A DNA stretch of 64,000 nucleotides from Rhodospirillaceae bacterium (GCA_020638575.1 JACKIH010000003.1:2399501-2463500), one strand, 5' to 3'; positions 18,434 through 27,023 are shown, counted from the stretch's first letter. Made by a program: numbers and translations. The notes: generated from the letters alone by a model not told the origin.

Positions 18434-19057
18434 GTGACCGCAGAGCTGCACCTCCCCCTTATCCTGCTGGCCGGGCTGATGGCCGCCGGCAGCCCCGGCC
18501 CCGCAACGCTGACCATCGCCGGCACCGCCATGGCCGAAGGCCGGCACAGCGGCCTGGCGGTGGCCTCCGGCATCACGCTGGGCTCGCTGGTCTGGTCGGT
18601 GGCCGCGGCCCTTGGGCTCAGCGCCGTCATGCTGGCCCATGCCTGGATGTTCGAGGCTGCGCGCTACCTGGGCACGGCCTATCTGGCCTACCTCGCCTAC
18701 AAGTCCGCGAAGTCCGCCCTGTCGCGCAAAGCGGTCGAGCCGCGGTTCTTCCGCGGCAGCCGGAGGGCGCTGGTCTCCAAGGGGCTGGCGCTCCACCTCA
18801 CCAACCCGAAAGCCGTGCTGTTCTTCGGTTCGCTCTACAGCATCGGTGTGCCGGCGGACGCCACCACCGGCCAGCTCGCCCTGGTGATCTGCGCGCTCGC
18901 CATCCAGAACTGCCTGCTCTTCCACGGCTACGCGCTGATCTTTTCCACGCCCGGCATGACGCGCCGCTACCTGAGCGCACGCCGCTGGTTCGAAGGAGCT
19001 TTTGCGCTGGGTTTCGGCGCGGCCAGCGTCAAGATCGCCACCGCCCGCCTGCAATAG
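18434..19057 (+). CDS. LysE/RhtB-family translocator
   Basis: A 207-residue membrane protein starting at GTG 18434, the only start near the conserved N-terminus. The family motif is LMAAGSPGPATLTIAGTAMA, followed by ARYLGTAYLAYLAYKSAKSA and HLTNPKAVLFFGSLYSIG. It is distinct in sequence from the divergent neighbour at 17576, so the pair are not recent duplicates. No clear ribosome site precedes the GTG. It converges on purU with 35 bp between stops. Confidence 0.85.
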   Translation: MTAELHLPLILLAGLMAAGSPGPATLTIAGTAMAEGRHSGLAVASGITLGSLVWSVAAALGLSAVMLAHAWMFEAARYLGTAYLAYLAYKSAKSALSRKAVEPRFFRGSRRALVSKGLALHLTNPKAVLFFGSLYSIGVPADATTGQLALVICALAIQNCLLFHGYALIFSTPGMTRRYLSARRWFEGAFALGFGAASVKIATARLQ

Positions 19058-19092
19058 CCCTCTTTGCGGGGCGCTGCAGCAGGCGCCATCCC

Positions 19093-19977
19093 CTACCCCA
19101 TGCGTTCCGACGCATACGAGCCGGGAGATGCCGGAAACACCACCGTCTTGGAGCCATTGAGGAACACGCGGCGGTGGATATGGGCGTGGATGGCGCGGGC
19201 CAGCACCTGGCTTTCCACGTCGCGGCCCAGCGCCACGTAGTCGGCCGGGCTCTGGGCGTGGGTCACCCGCACCGTCTCCTGCTCGATGATCGGGCCTTCG
19301 TCGAGATCGGCGGTCACGTAGTGGGAGGTGGCGCCGATCAGCTTCACCCCGCGCTCGTGGGCTTGCTTATAGGGGTTGGCGCCCTTGAAGCTGGGCAGGA
19401 AGGAATGGTGAATGTTGATGATGCGGCCCGACATGGCCCGGCACATCTCGTCCGACAGCACCTGCATGTAGCGCGCCAGCACGATCAGCTCGGCCCCGGT
19501 TTCCTCCACGATGCGCATCTGCTCGGCCTCGGCCTGCGCCTTGTTCGCCGCCGTGACCTTGATGCGGAAGAACGGGATGTCGTGGTTCACCACCAGCTTC
19601 TGGTAGTCCATGTGGTTGGAGATCACCGCCACGATGTCGATGGGCAGGGCGCCGATGCGCCAGCGGTAGAGCAGGTCGTTCAGGCAATGGCCGAAGCGCG
19701 AGACCATGACGATGACCTTCATGCGCTGGCTTTCGTCGCGGAAGGCGAAGTCCATGCCGAAGGCTTTGGCGGTGTCGCCAAACCCGTCCGTCAGTGCCGG
19801 CTCGCCCACGCCGGTTTCCGAAACGAAGCTCACCCGCATGAAGAAGTTGCCGGTCTCCGGATCGTCGAACTGCGCGCTGTCGGTGATGTTGCAGCCCTGC
19901 TCGGCGAGATAGGCGGCGATGGCGGCGACAACGCCGCGTCGGGATTCGCAGGTCACGGTCAGGCAGTACTTGGTCAT
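19093..19977 (-). CDS. purU: Formyltetrahydrofolate deformylase
   Basis: This enzyme hydrolyses 10-formyltetrahydrofolate to formate and tetrahydrofolate, balancing one-carbon pools. It has 294 residues. The N-terminal ACT domain (about 1-80) begins KYCLTVTCESRRGVVAAIAA. The formyltransferase-like domain follows, with INIHHSFLPSFKGANPYKQ carrying the catalytic Asn and His, and SHYVTADLDEGPIIEQE with the catalytic Asp. The start MTKYC at 19977 matches the family. It is monocistronic here, facing a GST gene across a spacer that contains a palindromic repeat. Confidence 0.96.
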   Translation of the reverse strand: MTKYCLTVTCESRRGVVAAIAAYLAEQGCNITDSAQFDDPETGNFFMRVSFVSETGVGEPALTDGFGDTAKAFGMDFAFRDESQRMKVIVMVSRFGHCLNDLLYRWRIGALPIDIVAVISNHMDYQKLVVNHDIPFFRIKVTAANKAQAEAEQMRIVEETGAELIVLARYMQVLSDEMCRAMSGRIINIHHSFLPSFKGANPYKQAHERGVKLIGATSHYVTADLDEGPIIEQETVRVTHAQSPADYVALGRDVESQVLARAIHAHIHRRVFLNGSKTVVFPASPGSYASERMG

Positions 19978-20157
19978 GTCGCTAGTCCTGGCAGGCAGCG
20001 GGCGTCCGGGTCGGTGTAGGCCGGGCGCTGCACCGAAGCCAATACCGCAAGGCCGGTGCCCGCGCACGGCAGCCTCTTCCCCGCATGAGCAAAGACGTTG
20101 TGCCGGGGTGGCGATTGATCGCCGAACGCGTCCGGCGCCACACTGGGGCGGCATCCG

Positions 20158-20272
20158 CCGCCATTGGTTCGGTTCCAGCCCGCACCCCCACCCGGCCACC
20201 CAATAGTTTACAATGGCTTGGGTGGCCGGGCGGGGGAGTGGGCTGGTGCAGCTTGAACCGAACTGATGGCGG
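20158..20272. repeat. Palindromic repeat, copy A
   Basis: A 115-bp imperfect palindrome. The left arm starts CCGCCATTGGTTCGGTTCC and runs through a C-rich stretch to GGCCACCCA; the right arm mirrors it from TGGGTGGCC to GAACCGAACTGATGGCGG. The loop holds an AT-rich core (atagtttacaatggc). A second copy lies at 56771-56865 in opposite orientation, with degenerate ones at 44163 and 46985. It sits between the divergent purU and GST genes. Confidence 0.75.
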
Positions 20273-20311
20273 GTAGCCGGTTGGGATCTCTTGATCGAGG
20301 ATGGACGAACG

Positions 20312-20938
20312 ATGCGGCTCTACTACCACCCGGTCTCATCGAACTCGCGGCGGGCGGTGCTGGTGGCACGCCATCTCGGGCTCGACGTGGCGTTCGTCAC
20401 CGTCGACCTGGCGAACGGCGAGCACAAGACGCCGGACTTCCTCAGCCTCAACCCCAACGGCAAGGTGCCCGCCCTGGTCGACGGCGCGTTCGTGCTGTGG
20501 GAGTCCTACGCCATCATCCAGTACCTGGCGGACACGGCGCCTGGGCAGGAGATCTACCCCAAGGACATTGCCGCTCGGGCCGACGTGAACCGCTGGCTCT
20601 TCTGGTCGGCCTATCACTTCGCCCCGACGGCCGGCCTGCTCATCAAGGAACGGGTGTCGAAAAAACTGACGCCGCGGCTGGGGCCGCCCGATCCGCAGGA
20701 GATCGCCCGCGGCGAGGCGCTGCTGCCGCCCTTGGCGGCGATGCTCGACAGCCACTTGGCGGACCGCCAGTGGATCGCCCAGGACCGGCTGACGCTGGCC
20801 GATTTCGCCATCGCCGCGACCCTGATGCACACCGCGGCCGCCCAGTTGCCGGTGACGGATTGCGCCCACCTCCAGGCCTGGTTCGCCCGCGTCCAGGCGC
20901 TCGATGCCTGGGTCATGTCGACCCCCGCGACGCCTTGA
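20312..20938 (+). CDS. Glutathione S-transferase family protein
   Basis: A 208-residue cytoplasmic GST. The N-terminal thioredoxin-like domain (1-80) has SSNSRRAVLVARHLGLD, the cis-Pro region NPNGKVPALVDGAFVLWESY, and the glutathione-binding ES pair. The C-terminal helical domain has RLTLADFAIAATLMH, the usual N-capping box. Ser residues near position 10 (SSNS) suggest a Ser-type catalytic residue, as in beta/theta-like classes. I chose ATG 20312 (gagg at 20297) over an in-frame TTG at 20291. It ends 4 bp from the convergent phosphodiesterase gene. Confidence 0.9.
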   Translation: MRLYYHPVSSNSRRAVLVARHLGLDVAFVTVDLANGEHKTPDFLSLNPNGKVPALVDGAFVLWESYAIIQYLADTAPGQEIYPKDIAARADVNRWLFWSAYHFAPTAGLLIKERVSKKLTPRLGPPDPQEIARGEALLPPLAAMLDSHLADRQWIAQDRLTLADFAIAATLMHTAAAQLPVTDCAHLQAWFARVQALDAWVMSTPATP

Positions 20939-20942
20939 TGCG

Positions 20943-21770
20943 CTACGGCTCCTCCGCCTCCTCCGGCCAGGCCGGCTGCAAGCGGCCGCCCAGCCGCAAG
21001 GGGGCGATGGAGCGGGCCAGCCCGGTGGCATCGTCGGTCACCACCAACACGCCGCACACGGTGGCGATCCCTTCGGTCGGGGTCAGCCGCTCGCCGGGGA
21101 TCTTGCGCACGAAGCGATGGATCGCCGGCTCCTTCTTCATGCCGATCACGCTGTCGTAGTCGCCGCACATGCCGGCATCGCTGATGAAGGCGGTCCCGCC
21201 CGCCAGCACCATGGCGTCGGCCGTGGGCACATGGGTGTGGGTGCCCACCACCAGGCTCACGCGCCCGTCCACATAGTGGCCGAAGGCCATCTTCTCGCTG
21301 GAGGCTTCGCCGTGGAAATCGACGATCACCGCATCGGCGTCGCGCGGCAGGACGAGGTCGGCGAGGATGGCGTCGATGCCGGCAAAGGGATCGTCCAAGG
21401 GATCCATGAACAGCCGCGCCATCAGGTTCACCACCAGCACGCGGCGGCCATCGCCGGCGTCCAGCAAGGCGGCGCCGCGCCCCGGTGTGCCGGCCGGGAA
21501 GTTGGCCGGGCGCAGCATTTTCGGATCGCTGTCGATGGTGCCCAGAAGCTCGCGCTGGTCCCACACATGGTTGCCGGTGGTGATGCAGTCGGCCCCGGCC
21601 TCGTAGAACTCCTCGGCGATCTTGGCGGTGATGCCGAAACCGCCGGCCGAGTTCTCGCCGTTGACCACGCAAAAGTCGACCGCCAGCCGGCGGCGCAGGT
21701 TGGGCAGGTGTTCGAGCACCGCGACGCGGCCCGGCCGGCCCACCACATCGCCCAGGAACAGCAGCCTCAT
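20943..21770 (-). CDS. YmdB-type metallophosphoesterase
   Basis: A 275-residue protein of the TIGR00282/YmdB family, which hydrolyses cyclic nucleotides such as 2',3'-cAMP or cGMP in studied members. Metal-binding motifs are visible: FLGDVVGRPGR, VNGENSAGGFG, TGNHVWDQRE and GTHTHVPTAD. Length matches the family (about 260-280). Its ATG overlaps the fau stop by 4 nt (ATGA), so it is translationally coupled as the last gene after 6S RNA and fau. Confidence 0.92.
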   Translation of the reverse strand: MRLLFLGDVVGRPGRVAVLEHLPNLRRRLAVDFCVVNGENSAGGFGITAKIAEEFYEAGADCITTGNHVWDQRELLGTIDSDPKMLRPANFPAGTPGRGAALLDAGDGRRVLVVNLMARLFMDPLDDPFAGIDAILADLVLPRDADAVIVDFHGEASSEKMAFGHYVDGRVSLVVGTHTHVPTADAMVLAGGTAFISDAGMCGDYDSVIGMKKEPAIHRFVRKIPGERLTPTEGIATVCGVLVVTDDATGLARSIAPLRLGGRLQPAWPEEAEEP

Positions 21771-22405
21771 AGCGGCTCCTTGCGCGGCGTCGGGCGATCT
21801 TGCGGGGCCGGGCCCGGGCGCACCACGCCGTCCGGCGTGACGATGGCGTCGAGCGGCGCGTCGTGGGCTTCGATGGGCAGCCGCGGCAGCTCCTGTTCGG
21901 CGTAGGCAAGGCCGAGGGCCAGCAGGAAGGCGTTGGCCTCGCGCAGGCCCGTCAGCGTGCGGTCGTAAAAGCCGCCGCCATAGCCCAGGCGGAAGCCGCG
22001 GCGATCGAAGGCGAGCATCGGCGCCAGCACCACGTCGGGCACCAGCACCTCGGCGGTTTCCGGCGGCACGCGCGTGCCGAAGGGGGCGGCCACCAGGGGA
22101 GCGCCCGGCGCCCAGGCACGAAAGGCCAGCGGCTGGCCGGCCCCCGTCACCACCGGCAGGGCGATGCGGCAGCCGCGCCCGGCCAGCTCGACGAGCAGGG
22201 GCAGCGGGTCGATCTCGTCACGCATGGCGGCGTAGGCGGAGACCACCAACCCGTCGTCCGCCGGGATCAGCGCGCGCGCGTGGCGGGCGAGGCGGGCGGC
22301 CTTGCCGGCCGCATCGTCGCCATGGGCTTCGGCCCGCCGGGCGGCCGCGGCGGTGCGCAGCGCCGTCTTTGCGGCCGTCACATCAAGCTGGGACGTCGTG
22401 GTCAT
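21767..22405 (-). CDS. fau: 5-formyltetrahydrofolate cyclo-ligase
   Basis: A 212-residue enzyme that converts 5-formyltetrahydrofolate to 5,10-methenyltetrahydrofolate with ATP. The motif DVVLAPMLAFDRRGFRLGYGGGFYDR is the family hallmark (positions about 135-160; only its central part GFRLGYGGGFYDR is needed for identification). The N-terminal part has the expected AAAARRAEAHGDDAA lysine/arginine region. The start at 22405 follows directly after the 6S RNA gene, a linkage conserved across proteobacteria. The product complements purU in one-carbon metabolism nearby. Confidence 0.93.
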   Translation of the reverse strand: MTTTSQLDVTAAKTALRTAAAARRAEAHGDDAAGKAARLARHARALIPADDGLVVSAYAAMRDEIDPLPLLVELAGRGCRIALPVVTGAGQPLAFRAWAPGAPLVAAPFGTRVPPETAEVLVPDVVLAPMLAFDRRGFRLGYGGGFYDRTLTGLREANAFLLALGLAYAEQELPRLPIEAHDAPLDAIVTPDGVVRPGPAPQDRPTPRKEPL

Positions 22406-22411
22406 GAAAAC

Positions 22412-22575
22412 CCTGTGCGGAGCCGCCTCGGCCGTTGGTCCGGTGGTGCCTCCTGGGACCTGCGACTGCAGGTGGGCGCCGCGTAGCGAGGCCACGGCCT
22501 CGCCAGAGGCAGCTCCCTTAGGGAAGCTATCGGCCCCGGGGACATGGGGACCTGACGCACCGCGCAGCCCCGCGG
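22412..22575 (-). ncRNA. ssrS: 6S RNA
   Basis: The 178-bp spacer between zapA and fau, read on the minus strand, folds like 6S RNA. The closing stem is formed by gtgcg (about 22556-22560) and cgcac (about 22416-22420). The 3' half carries the conserved CCACCTGCAGTCGCAGGTCC followed by AGGAGGCACCACCGGACC and AACGGCC. The position directly upstream of fau is the classical ssrS locus. 6S RNA mimics an open promoter and binds sigma70 RNA polymerase in stationary phase. The ends are approximate. Confidence 0.8.
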
Positions 22576-22583
22576 GCAATAAC

Positions 22584-22928
22584 TTATGGTGCGGAGACGC
22601 GGGCGACAAGCGCCTCCACTTCATCGGCCAGTGCCGCCAGGGCTTCCGCCACGGCCGGATCGTCGCCGCCGCCGATGCCGGTGCCGGTGCCGGGGCCGGT
22701 GCCGTTGGCCGCCGCGGCCTGGGCGAGCCGGCTCTCGAACAGCTCGTCGCCCAGCACGATGCAGGTCAGCACCAGGAGATGGGTTTCCGACGCGTTGCCC
22801 ACCCCGGCGCGCAGATCGGCCAGCCGCTCGTCCACATACTGGGCGATGCCGCGCACCCGGTCTTCCTGGCCATCGTCGCAGGCCACCGGATAGGTGCGCC
22901 CGCCCACCGTCACATCCACCCGCGCCAT
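22584..22928 (-). CDS. zapA: Cell division protein ZapA
   Basis: A 114-residue FtsZ-associated protein that bundles FtsZ filaments at mid-cell. The globular part starts VDVTVGGRTYPVACDDGQED and continues RVRGIAQYVDERLADLR, typical of ZapA. A helical dimerisation region follows, with a glycine-rich insertion (GTGPGTGTGIGGG, about 76-88) and a final coiled coil. Start ATG 22928. It is 4 nt downstream of the small coiled-coil gene and 9 nt upstream of the likely 6S RNA start. Confidence 0.9.
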   Translation of the reverse strand: MARVDVTVGGRTYPVACDDGQEDRVRGIAQYVDERLADLRAGVGNASETHLLVLTCIVLGDELFESRLAQAAAANGTGPGTGTGIGGGDDPAVAEALAALADEVEALVARVSAP

Positions 22929-22932
22929 GGTT

Positions 22933-23115
22933 CTAGCTCTCCAACACGGCTTCGAGCCGCTCGATCGCCTGGTCGACCCGGAGCGCCACGGCGCTGGCAT
23001 CGGCGCGCGCCGCTTCCAGGGCCGCGCTGTGGGCCGCCTCGCGCGCCGCGATCGCCTGGTCCAGGGCCACGACGGCCCGCTTCAGGCGCACAAGCTGGTC
23101 GGTGATCTGGGACAT
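22933..23115 (-). CDS. Small coiled-coil protein (DUF4164-like)
   Basis: A 60-residue protein, almost entirely one predicted coiled coil (heptads across ITDQLVRLKRAVVALDQAIA and VDQAIERLEAVLES, alanine-rich between). Its place directly before zapA matches DUF4164-type proteins of alphaproteobacteria, which may take a ZapB-like role; that role is inferred from position. Start ATG 23115; gap to zapA is 4 nt. Confidence 0.75.
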   Translation of the reverse strand: MSQITDQLVRLKRAVVALDQAIAAREAAHSAALEAARADASAVALRVDQAIERLEAVLES

Positions 23116-23246
23116 GGCACCTCTGGATCCGTCGGCCGGTGCGCCGTCCGTGACTGCGCATCCAACCCTAGGGAGGCGGGCCGGCCGTCGTCAACCGAGA
23201 GGCGCAAATGACGGCGGCAGCCGGCGTGGCCTTCAGTCTGTTCCGG

Positions 23247-24230
23247 CTATTCGGGGCGGCAGATTTCGTGCCGCCGGGCGACGGTGTGCACGGCAAGCAG
23301 GGCGATCACCGCCACCAGCACGCCGTAAGCACCCATCCCGACCCAGCAGAACGTGTCGATCCCCGCCAGCTCGGCATAGCGGAAGCTGGCGACGGTGAAG
23401 GCCGCCACCGGGAACGAGTAGGCCCACCACGACATGGTGAAGGGCAGCCGCGCCAGCCGGCGCAACTGGGTGGCCACCACCAGGGCGAAGATCACCGCGG
23501 CGTAGAAGAGAATGCGCCCGAAGGCATCGAGCCCGCCCGTCAGTGCCGCCCAGGAGACGAAACCCACCGCCGGCGGCGCGATCAGGATCACCAGGGTCGG
23601 CAGCAGGCGTTCGGGCAGCGGGTCGTGGAAGACCAGGCGGTTGAACACCAGGGTCAGCAAGATCAGCCAGAACAGGATGCCGACGGAGAAGAAGAACCAC
23701 GACAGCTCCACCAGGCCGAACTGCATGCCGCCGATGGGCACCAGCACGTTGCCCACCGCCGGGATGAACCACGCGGGGTTGAGGTGCAGGTGCTGGAACG
23801 GCCGGTGACCGATCCAGGCGGCCACCACCGTCAGCGTCGCCAGCAGGTGGAGCGCCACGCCGATGCCCCACACCACGAGGGCGCCATCCGCCCAGAAGCG
23901 CGACAGCGCCGTGCCCACCAGCACCAGGCCGATGGAAATGGCCGGGAAGAAGGAAATGCGCACCGGGTGGTTCCACTCCCACCGCACCTGATCGGCGTGG
24001 CGGGCGAGTTTGGCCCCGTAGACCAGGGCGATGACCACGAAGGTGCTGGCCGCCAGCAGCGTCAGCACCAGCCCGGCGGTGTGGTTCGTTGCCTCCAGGC
24101 AGTGTTCCAGGCGCATCGTGGCGAGCGCCAGGCCGGACAGCCCCATCACCACCGCGAAGAAGCTGATGGGGAAATGCTCCAGCCAGCCGTGCTCACCGGC
24201 CGGGGAGGCGGTTTCGGCGGATTGGCTCAT
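23247..24230 (-). CDS. SLAC1/TehA-family anion channel
   Basis: A 327-residue inner-membrane protein with ten predicted helices, of the SLAC1/TehA (tellurite-resistance/dicarboxylate transporter) fold. Family features are WLEHFPISFFAVVMGLSGLA near the N-terminus, LNPAWFIPAVGNVLVP in the middle and PFTMSWWAYSFPVAAFT toward the end. Some homologues pass chloride, nitrate or sulfite; substrate here is unknown. Start ATG 24230, chosen because it precedes the hydrophobic core; longer in-frame starts would overlap the gap promoter region. Confidence 0.88.
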   Translation of the reverse strand: MSQSAETASPAGEHGWLEHFPISFFAVVMGLSGLALATMRLEHCLEATNHTAGLVLTLLAASTFVVIALVYGAKLARHADQVRWEWNHPVRISFFPAISIGLVLVGTALSRFWADGALVVWGIGVALHLLATLTVVAAWIGHRPFQHLHLNPAWFIPAVGNVLVPIGGMQFGLVELSWFFFSVGILFWLILLTLVFNRLVFHDPLPERLLPTLVILIAPPAVGFVSWAALTGGLDAFGRILFYAAVIFALVVATQLRRLARLPFTMSWWAYSFPVAAFTVASFRYAELAGIDTFCWVGMGAYGVLVAVIALLAVHTVARRHEICRPE

Positions 24231-24314
24231 GGATGCGTGCCTCGACGACGGGGGCGGCGCCATGCACAAATGGGCCGCGTATAGCTGCCAGCATGCACTG
24301 ACTGCGCGCATTCA

Positions 24315-24329
24315 TGTACCAATCGTACA
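24315..24329. promoter_or_regulatory. Palindrome upstream of gap
   Basis: TGTAC-CAATC-GTACA, a perfect 5-bp dyad with 5-bp spacer, lies 135 bp before gap and 85 bp before the SLAC1 start, in an AT-richer stretch. It is a candidate regulator site in the divergent promoter region; the regulator is unknown. Confidence 0.35.
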
Positions 24330-24463
24330 CCAATCCTTTTATACCGGTGCGCGCATGGCCAGCCTGTCCTACAGTCTGGTAGCTTGACGCGTACCGGGCC
24401 GGTCGCCGCCGCGGCCTGCCGTGCGAACCGCCCCGCAGATAATCCCGCCAACGGAGGAACACC

Positions 24464-25474
24464 ATGGCAATCAAAGTCGCCATCAACGGTTTTGGTCGCA
24501 TCGGCCGGCTGGTCGCCCGCGCGATCTTCGAGCGCGCCGGTGACGACGTGGAACTCGTCGCCATCAATGATTTGGCTGACCTGAACACCAACGCCCACCT
24601 GTTCAAGTACGACAGCGTGCACGGCCGCTGGCCCGGCACTGTGGACAAGACCGGCGATGCCCTGGTCATCAATGGCAAGACCGTGAAGGTTCTGCAGCAG
24701 CGCGACCCGGCCCAGCTTCCCTGGGGCGACATGGGCGTGGACATCGCCATGGAGTGCTCCGGCATCTTCACCAAGCGTGACGACGCCGGCAAGCACCTGA
24801 CCGCCGGCGCCAAGAAGGTGCTGATCTCCGCCCCCGCCACGGGTGAGGACATCACCGTGGTCTATGGCGTGAATTCCGACAAGCTGACCGCCGACCACAA
24901 GATCGTCTCCAACGCGTCGTGCACCACCAACTGCTTGGCACCCGTGGCCTTCGTGCTGAACAATGCCATTGGCATCGAGCACGGCTTCATGACCACGATC
25001 CACAGCTACACCGGCGACCAGCGGATCGTGGACACCATGCACAAGGACCTGCACCGGGCCCGTGCCGCCGCGATGAACATCATCCCCACCTCCACCGGTG
25101 CGGCGCGCGCCGTGGGCCTGGTGCTGCCGGAACTGAAGGGCAAGCTGGACGGCGTGGCGCTGCGGGTTCCCACCCCCAACGTCTCGCTGGTCGACCTGAA
25201 GTTCGTGGCAAAGAAGGCCACCTCGGTGGACGAGATCAGTGCCGCCATTAAGGACGCGGCAGCCACCCCGGGGCTGACCGGCATTCTGGGCTGGTACGAT
25301 GAGCCGCTGGTGTCCGGCGACTTCAACCACGTCAGCAACTCGTCGACCTTCGCCATCAACGAAAGCAAGGTGATCGACGGGACCTTCGTGCGCGTGATGA
25401 CCTGGTACGACAACGAGTGGGGCTTCTCCTGCCGCATGGCGGACACCGCACTCGCCATGGCGGCGGCCGGCTGA
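24464..25474 (+). CDS. gap: Glyceraldehyde-3-phosphate dehydrogenase, type I
   Basis: A 336-residue NAD-dependent enzyme of glycolysis and gluconeogenesis. The Rossmann start is VAINGFGRIGRLVARAIFE. The catalytic Cys lies in SNASCTTNCLAPVAFVLNN and the catalytic His in HSYTGDQRIVDTMHKDLHRA. The C-terminal part ends with the typical WYDNEWGFSCRMADTALAMA. Asp in NDLADLNTN supports NAD preference. A strong site (ggaggaac) precedes the ATG. It heads a group with the unknown gene at 25506, the aldolase and a ThiE-like protein; no pgk lies between, as it often would. Confidence 0.97.
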   Translation: MAIKVAINGFGRIGRLVARAIFERAGDDVELVAINDLADLNTNAHLFKYDSVHGRWPGTVDKTGDALVINGKTVKVLQQRDPAQLPWGDMGVDIAMECSGIFTKRDDAGKHLTAGAKKVLISAPATGEDITVVYGVNSDKLTADHKIVSNASCTTNCLAPVAFVLNNAIGIEHGFMTTIHSYTGDQRIVDTMHKDLHRARAAAMNIIPTSTGAARAVGLVLPELKGKLDGVALRVPTPNVSLVDLKFVAKKATSVDEISAAIKDAAATPGLTGILGWYDEPLVSGDFNHVSNSSTFAINESKVIDGTFVRVMTWYDNEWGFSCRMADTALAMAAAG

Positions 25475-25505
25475 CCGGCAGACCCAGCGTCGCGGGGCGG
25501 CTCCC

Positions 25506-26036
25506 ATGAGCGGGCCAGCCGCCCCGCACCCCGACGGCGACCGGCTCGACGGGGCGGTGGCGGTGGACGGACTGGCAGGCGCATGCGCGGCGGCCGAGGC
25601 GGCCCGCAGCGCCGGCCGGGCGGTTCACCTGATCCCGGCGGCCGGCCCGGCCGTCGGTCCCGGATGGTGGCGCGCAGTGTGCCGGCGCGCCGCCGCAGCG
25701 GTACCGGGTGCTGACATCCGGCCGGTCTACGATGCCGGCGCGGTGCCGGGTCTGGTCATGGCTGCCCTGCGCACCGGTATACCGGCGGTGCTCTACACGG
25801 GCCCGGAGATCGCCGCCCTCCGCGGCCTCGCCGGCGCCCACGGCACCACGCTCTACCGGGCGCTGGGACCGTGTCTGAAGCTCGATCCGCGGCGCCGGCC
25901 GGTGGCCGCGGTAACCGCCTGGCTGGGCGGCATCGCGTTGCAATCCGAGCGGGGCTGCTCTATTCCAGGTGGCACGCGCGCACGGCGTCCGGCACCCCCC
26001 GGACACGCCGATTTCTCAGAGGGAGACCGACCATGA
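25506..26036 (+). CDS. Unknown protein coupled to the aldolase gene
   Basis: A 176-residue product with no family that I recognise. It is Ala/Gly/Pro/Arg-rich. The middle (about 20-130) looks globular, with alternating helix-strand character (VAVDGLAGACAAAEAARSAG, VHLIPAAG, GLVMAALRTGIPAVLYTG, IAALRGLAGAHGTTLYRALG), somewhat like a small nucleotide-binding or TIM-like fold. The last 35 residues look like read-through of a spacer. Its TGA overlaps the aldolase ATG by 4 nt (ATGA at 26033-26036). It starts 32 nt after gap. It may be a real gene coupled to fda, but the reading frame could also be partly accidental in such GC-rich DNA. Confidence 0.55.
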   Translation: MSGPAAPHPDGDRLDGAVAVDGLAGACAAAEAARSAGRAVHLIPAAGPAVGPGWWRAVCRRAAAAVPGADIRPVYDAGAVPGLVMAALRTGIPAVLYTGPEIAALRGLAGAHGTTLYRALGPCLKLDPRRRPVAAVTAWLGGIALQSERGCSIPGGTRARRPAPPGHADFSEGDRP

Positions 26037-26965
26037 GGCTGACGGACACCGTCAAGGGAATCCTGGCCAATTACGGCAGCGACAATCCCGGCACCAAGGC
26101 CAACATTGCCCGCATGCTGATGTCCGGCAAGCTGGCCGGCACCGGCAAGATGATCATCCTGCCTGTGGACCAGGGGCTGGAGCACAGCCCGGCGCGCAGC
26201 TTTTCGGTCAATCCGGCCGGCTACGACCCGCTGTATCACCACCAGCTCGCCATCGATGCCGGGCTGAACGCCTACGCCGCTCCGCTGGGCGCTTTGGAAT
26301 GCAGTGCCGATGCCTTCCCCGGCGAAATCCCGCTGATCTTGAAGGTCAACCACTCCACCAGCGTCTACCGCAACAACGAAGCGCCGGACCAGGCCGTCTT
26401 CGCCACGGTGGACGACGCGGTGCGGCTGGGCTGCTCGGCCATCGGCTTCACCATCTATCCGGGCTCCGACACCCAGTTCGCCATGTACGAAGAGATCTCC
26501 GAGATGTGCCGCGAGGCCAAGGCGGTGGGTCTGCCGACGGTGATCTGGTCCTACCCGCGCGGTGGCAACCTGTCGAAGGCGGGCGAAACGGCGGTGGATA
26601 TCGACGGCTATGCCGCCTACATCGCCGCCACCTGCGGCGCCCACATCATCAAGGTGAAGCTGCCGTCCGACCACATCGAGCAGCCGGAAGGCAAGAAGGC
26701 GTTCGAGGCCGGCAAGATCGACATCTCCACCCAGGCTGCCCGGGTGAAGGAGATCATGCGGTCGGCTCTGGGCGGCCGCCGTATCGTCATCTTCTCCGGC
26801 GGTGCCGCCAAGGGGGCCGACGCCGTCTATGACGACGCCCGCGCCATCCGCGACGGCGGCGGCAACGGTCTCATCATCGGTCGCAACTCCTTCCAGCGGC
26901 CGTACGACGAGGCCATGAAGCTGCTGGGCGGGCTGATCGACATCTTCCTCGGCAAGGTCCAGTAG
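26033..26965 (+). CDS. fbaB: Class I fructose-bisphosphate aldolase (DhnA/FbaB type)
   Basis: A 310-residue Schiff-base aldolase of the archaeal/DhnA type, cleaving or forming fructose 1,6-bisphosphate. Characteristic segments are IILPVDQGLEHSPARSF, LILKVNHSTSVYRNN, AIGFTIYPGSDTQ and the Schiff-base Lys region HIIKVKLPSDHIE. The phosphate-binding end is RIVIFSGGAAKGADAVYDDA, then GGNGLIIGRNSFQRP. The ATG at 26033 has gaggga 9 nt upstream and overlaps the end of the preceding frame. With gap nearby this makes a lower glycolytic group. Confidence 0.93.
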   Translation: MRLTDTVKGILANYGSDNPGTKANIARMLMSGKLAGTGKMIILPVDQGLEHSPARSFSVNPAGYDPLYHHQLAIDAGLNAYAAPLGALECSADAFPGEIPLILKVNHSTSVYRNNEAPDQAVFATVDDAVRLGCSAIGFTIYPGSDTQFAMYEEISEMCREAKAVGLPTVIWSYPRGGNLSKAGETAVDIDGYAAYIAATCGAHIIKVKLPSDHIEQPEGKKAFEAGKIDISTQAARVKEIMRSALGGRRIVIFSGGAAKGADAVYDDARAIRDGGGNGLIIGRNSFQRPYDEAMKLLGGLIDIFLGKVQ

Positions 26966-27023
26966 GGACCTCCCGCCAGGCGCCGGCGGGCCCGCCCCGC
27001 CGGCCGCCCGGGCGCCATCGCCC

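Noticed and set aside
20158..20272. A tRNA gene, suggested by GGTTCGGTTCC resembling a T-loop
   Set aside because: No anticodon arm, acceptor stem or CCA-compatible fold; the whole is a simple palindrome.
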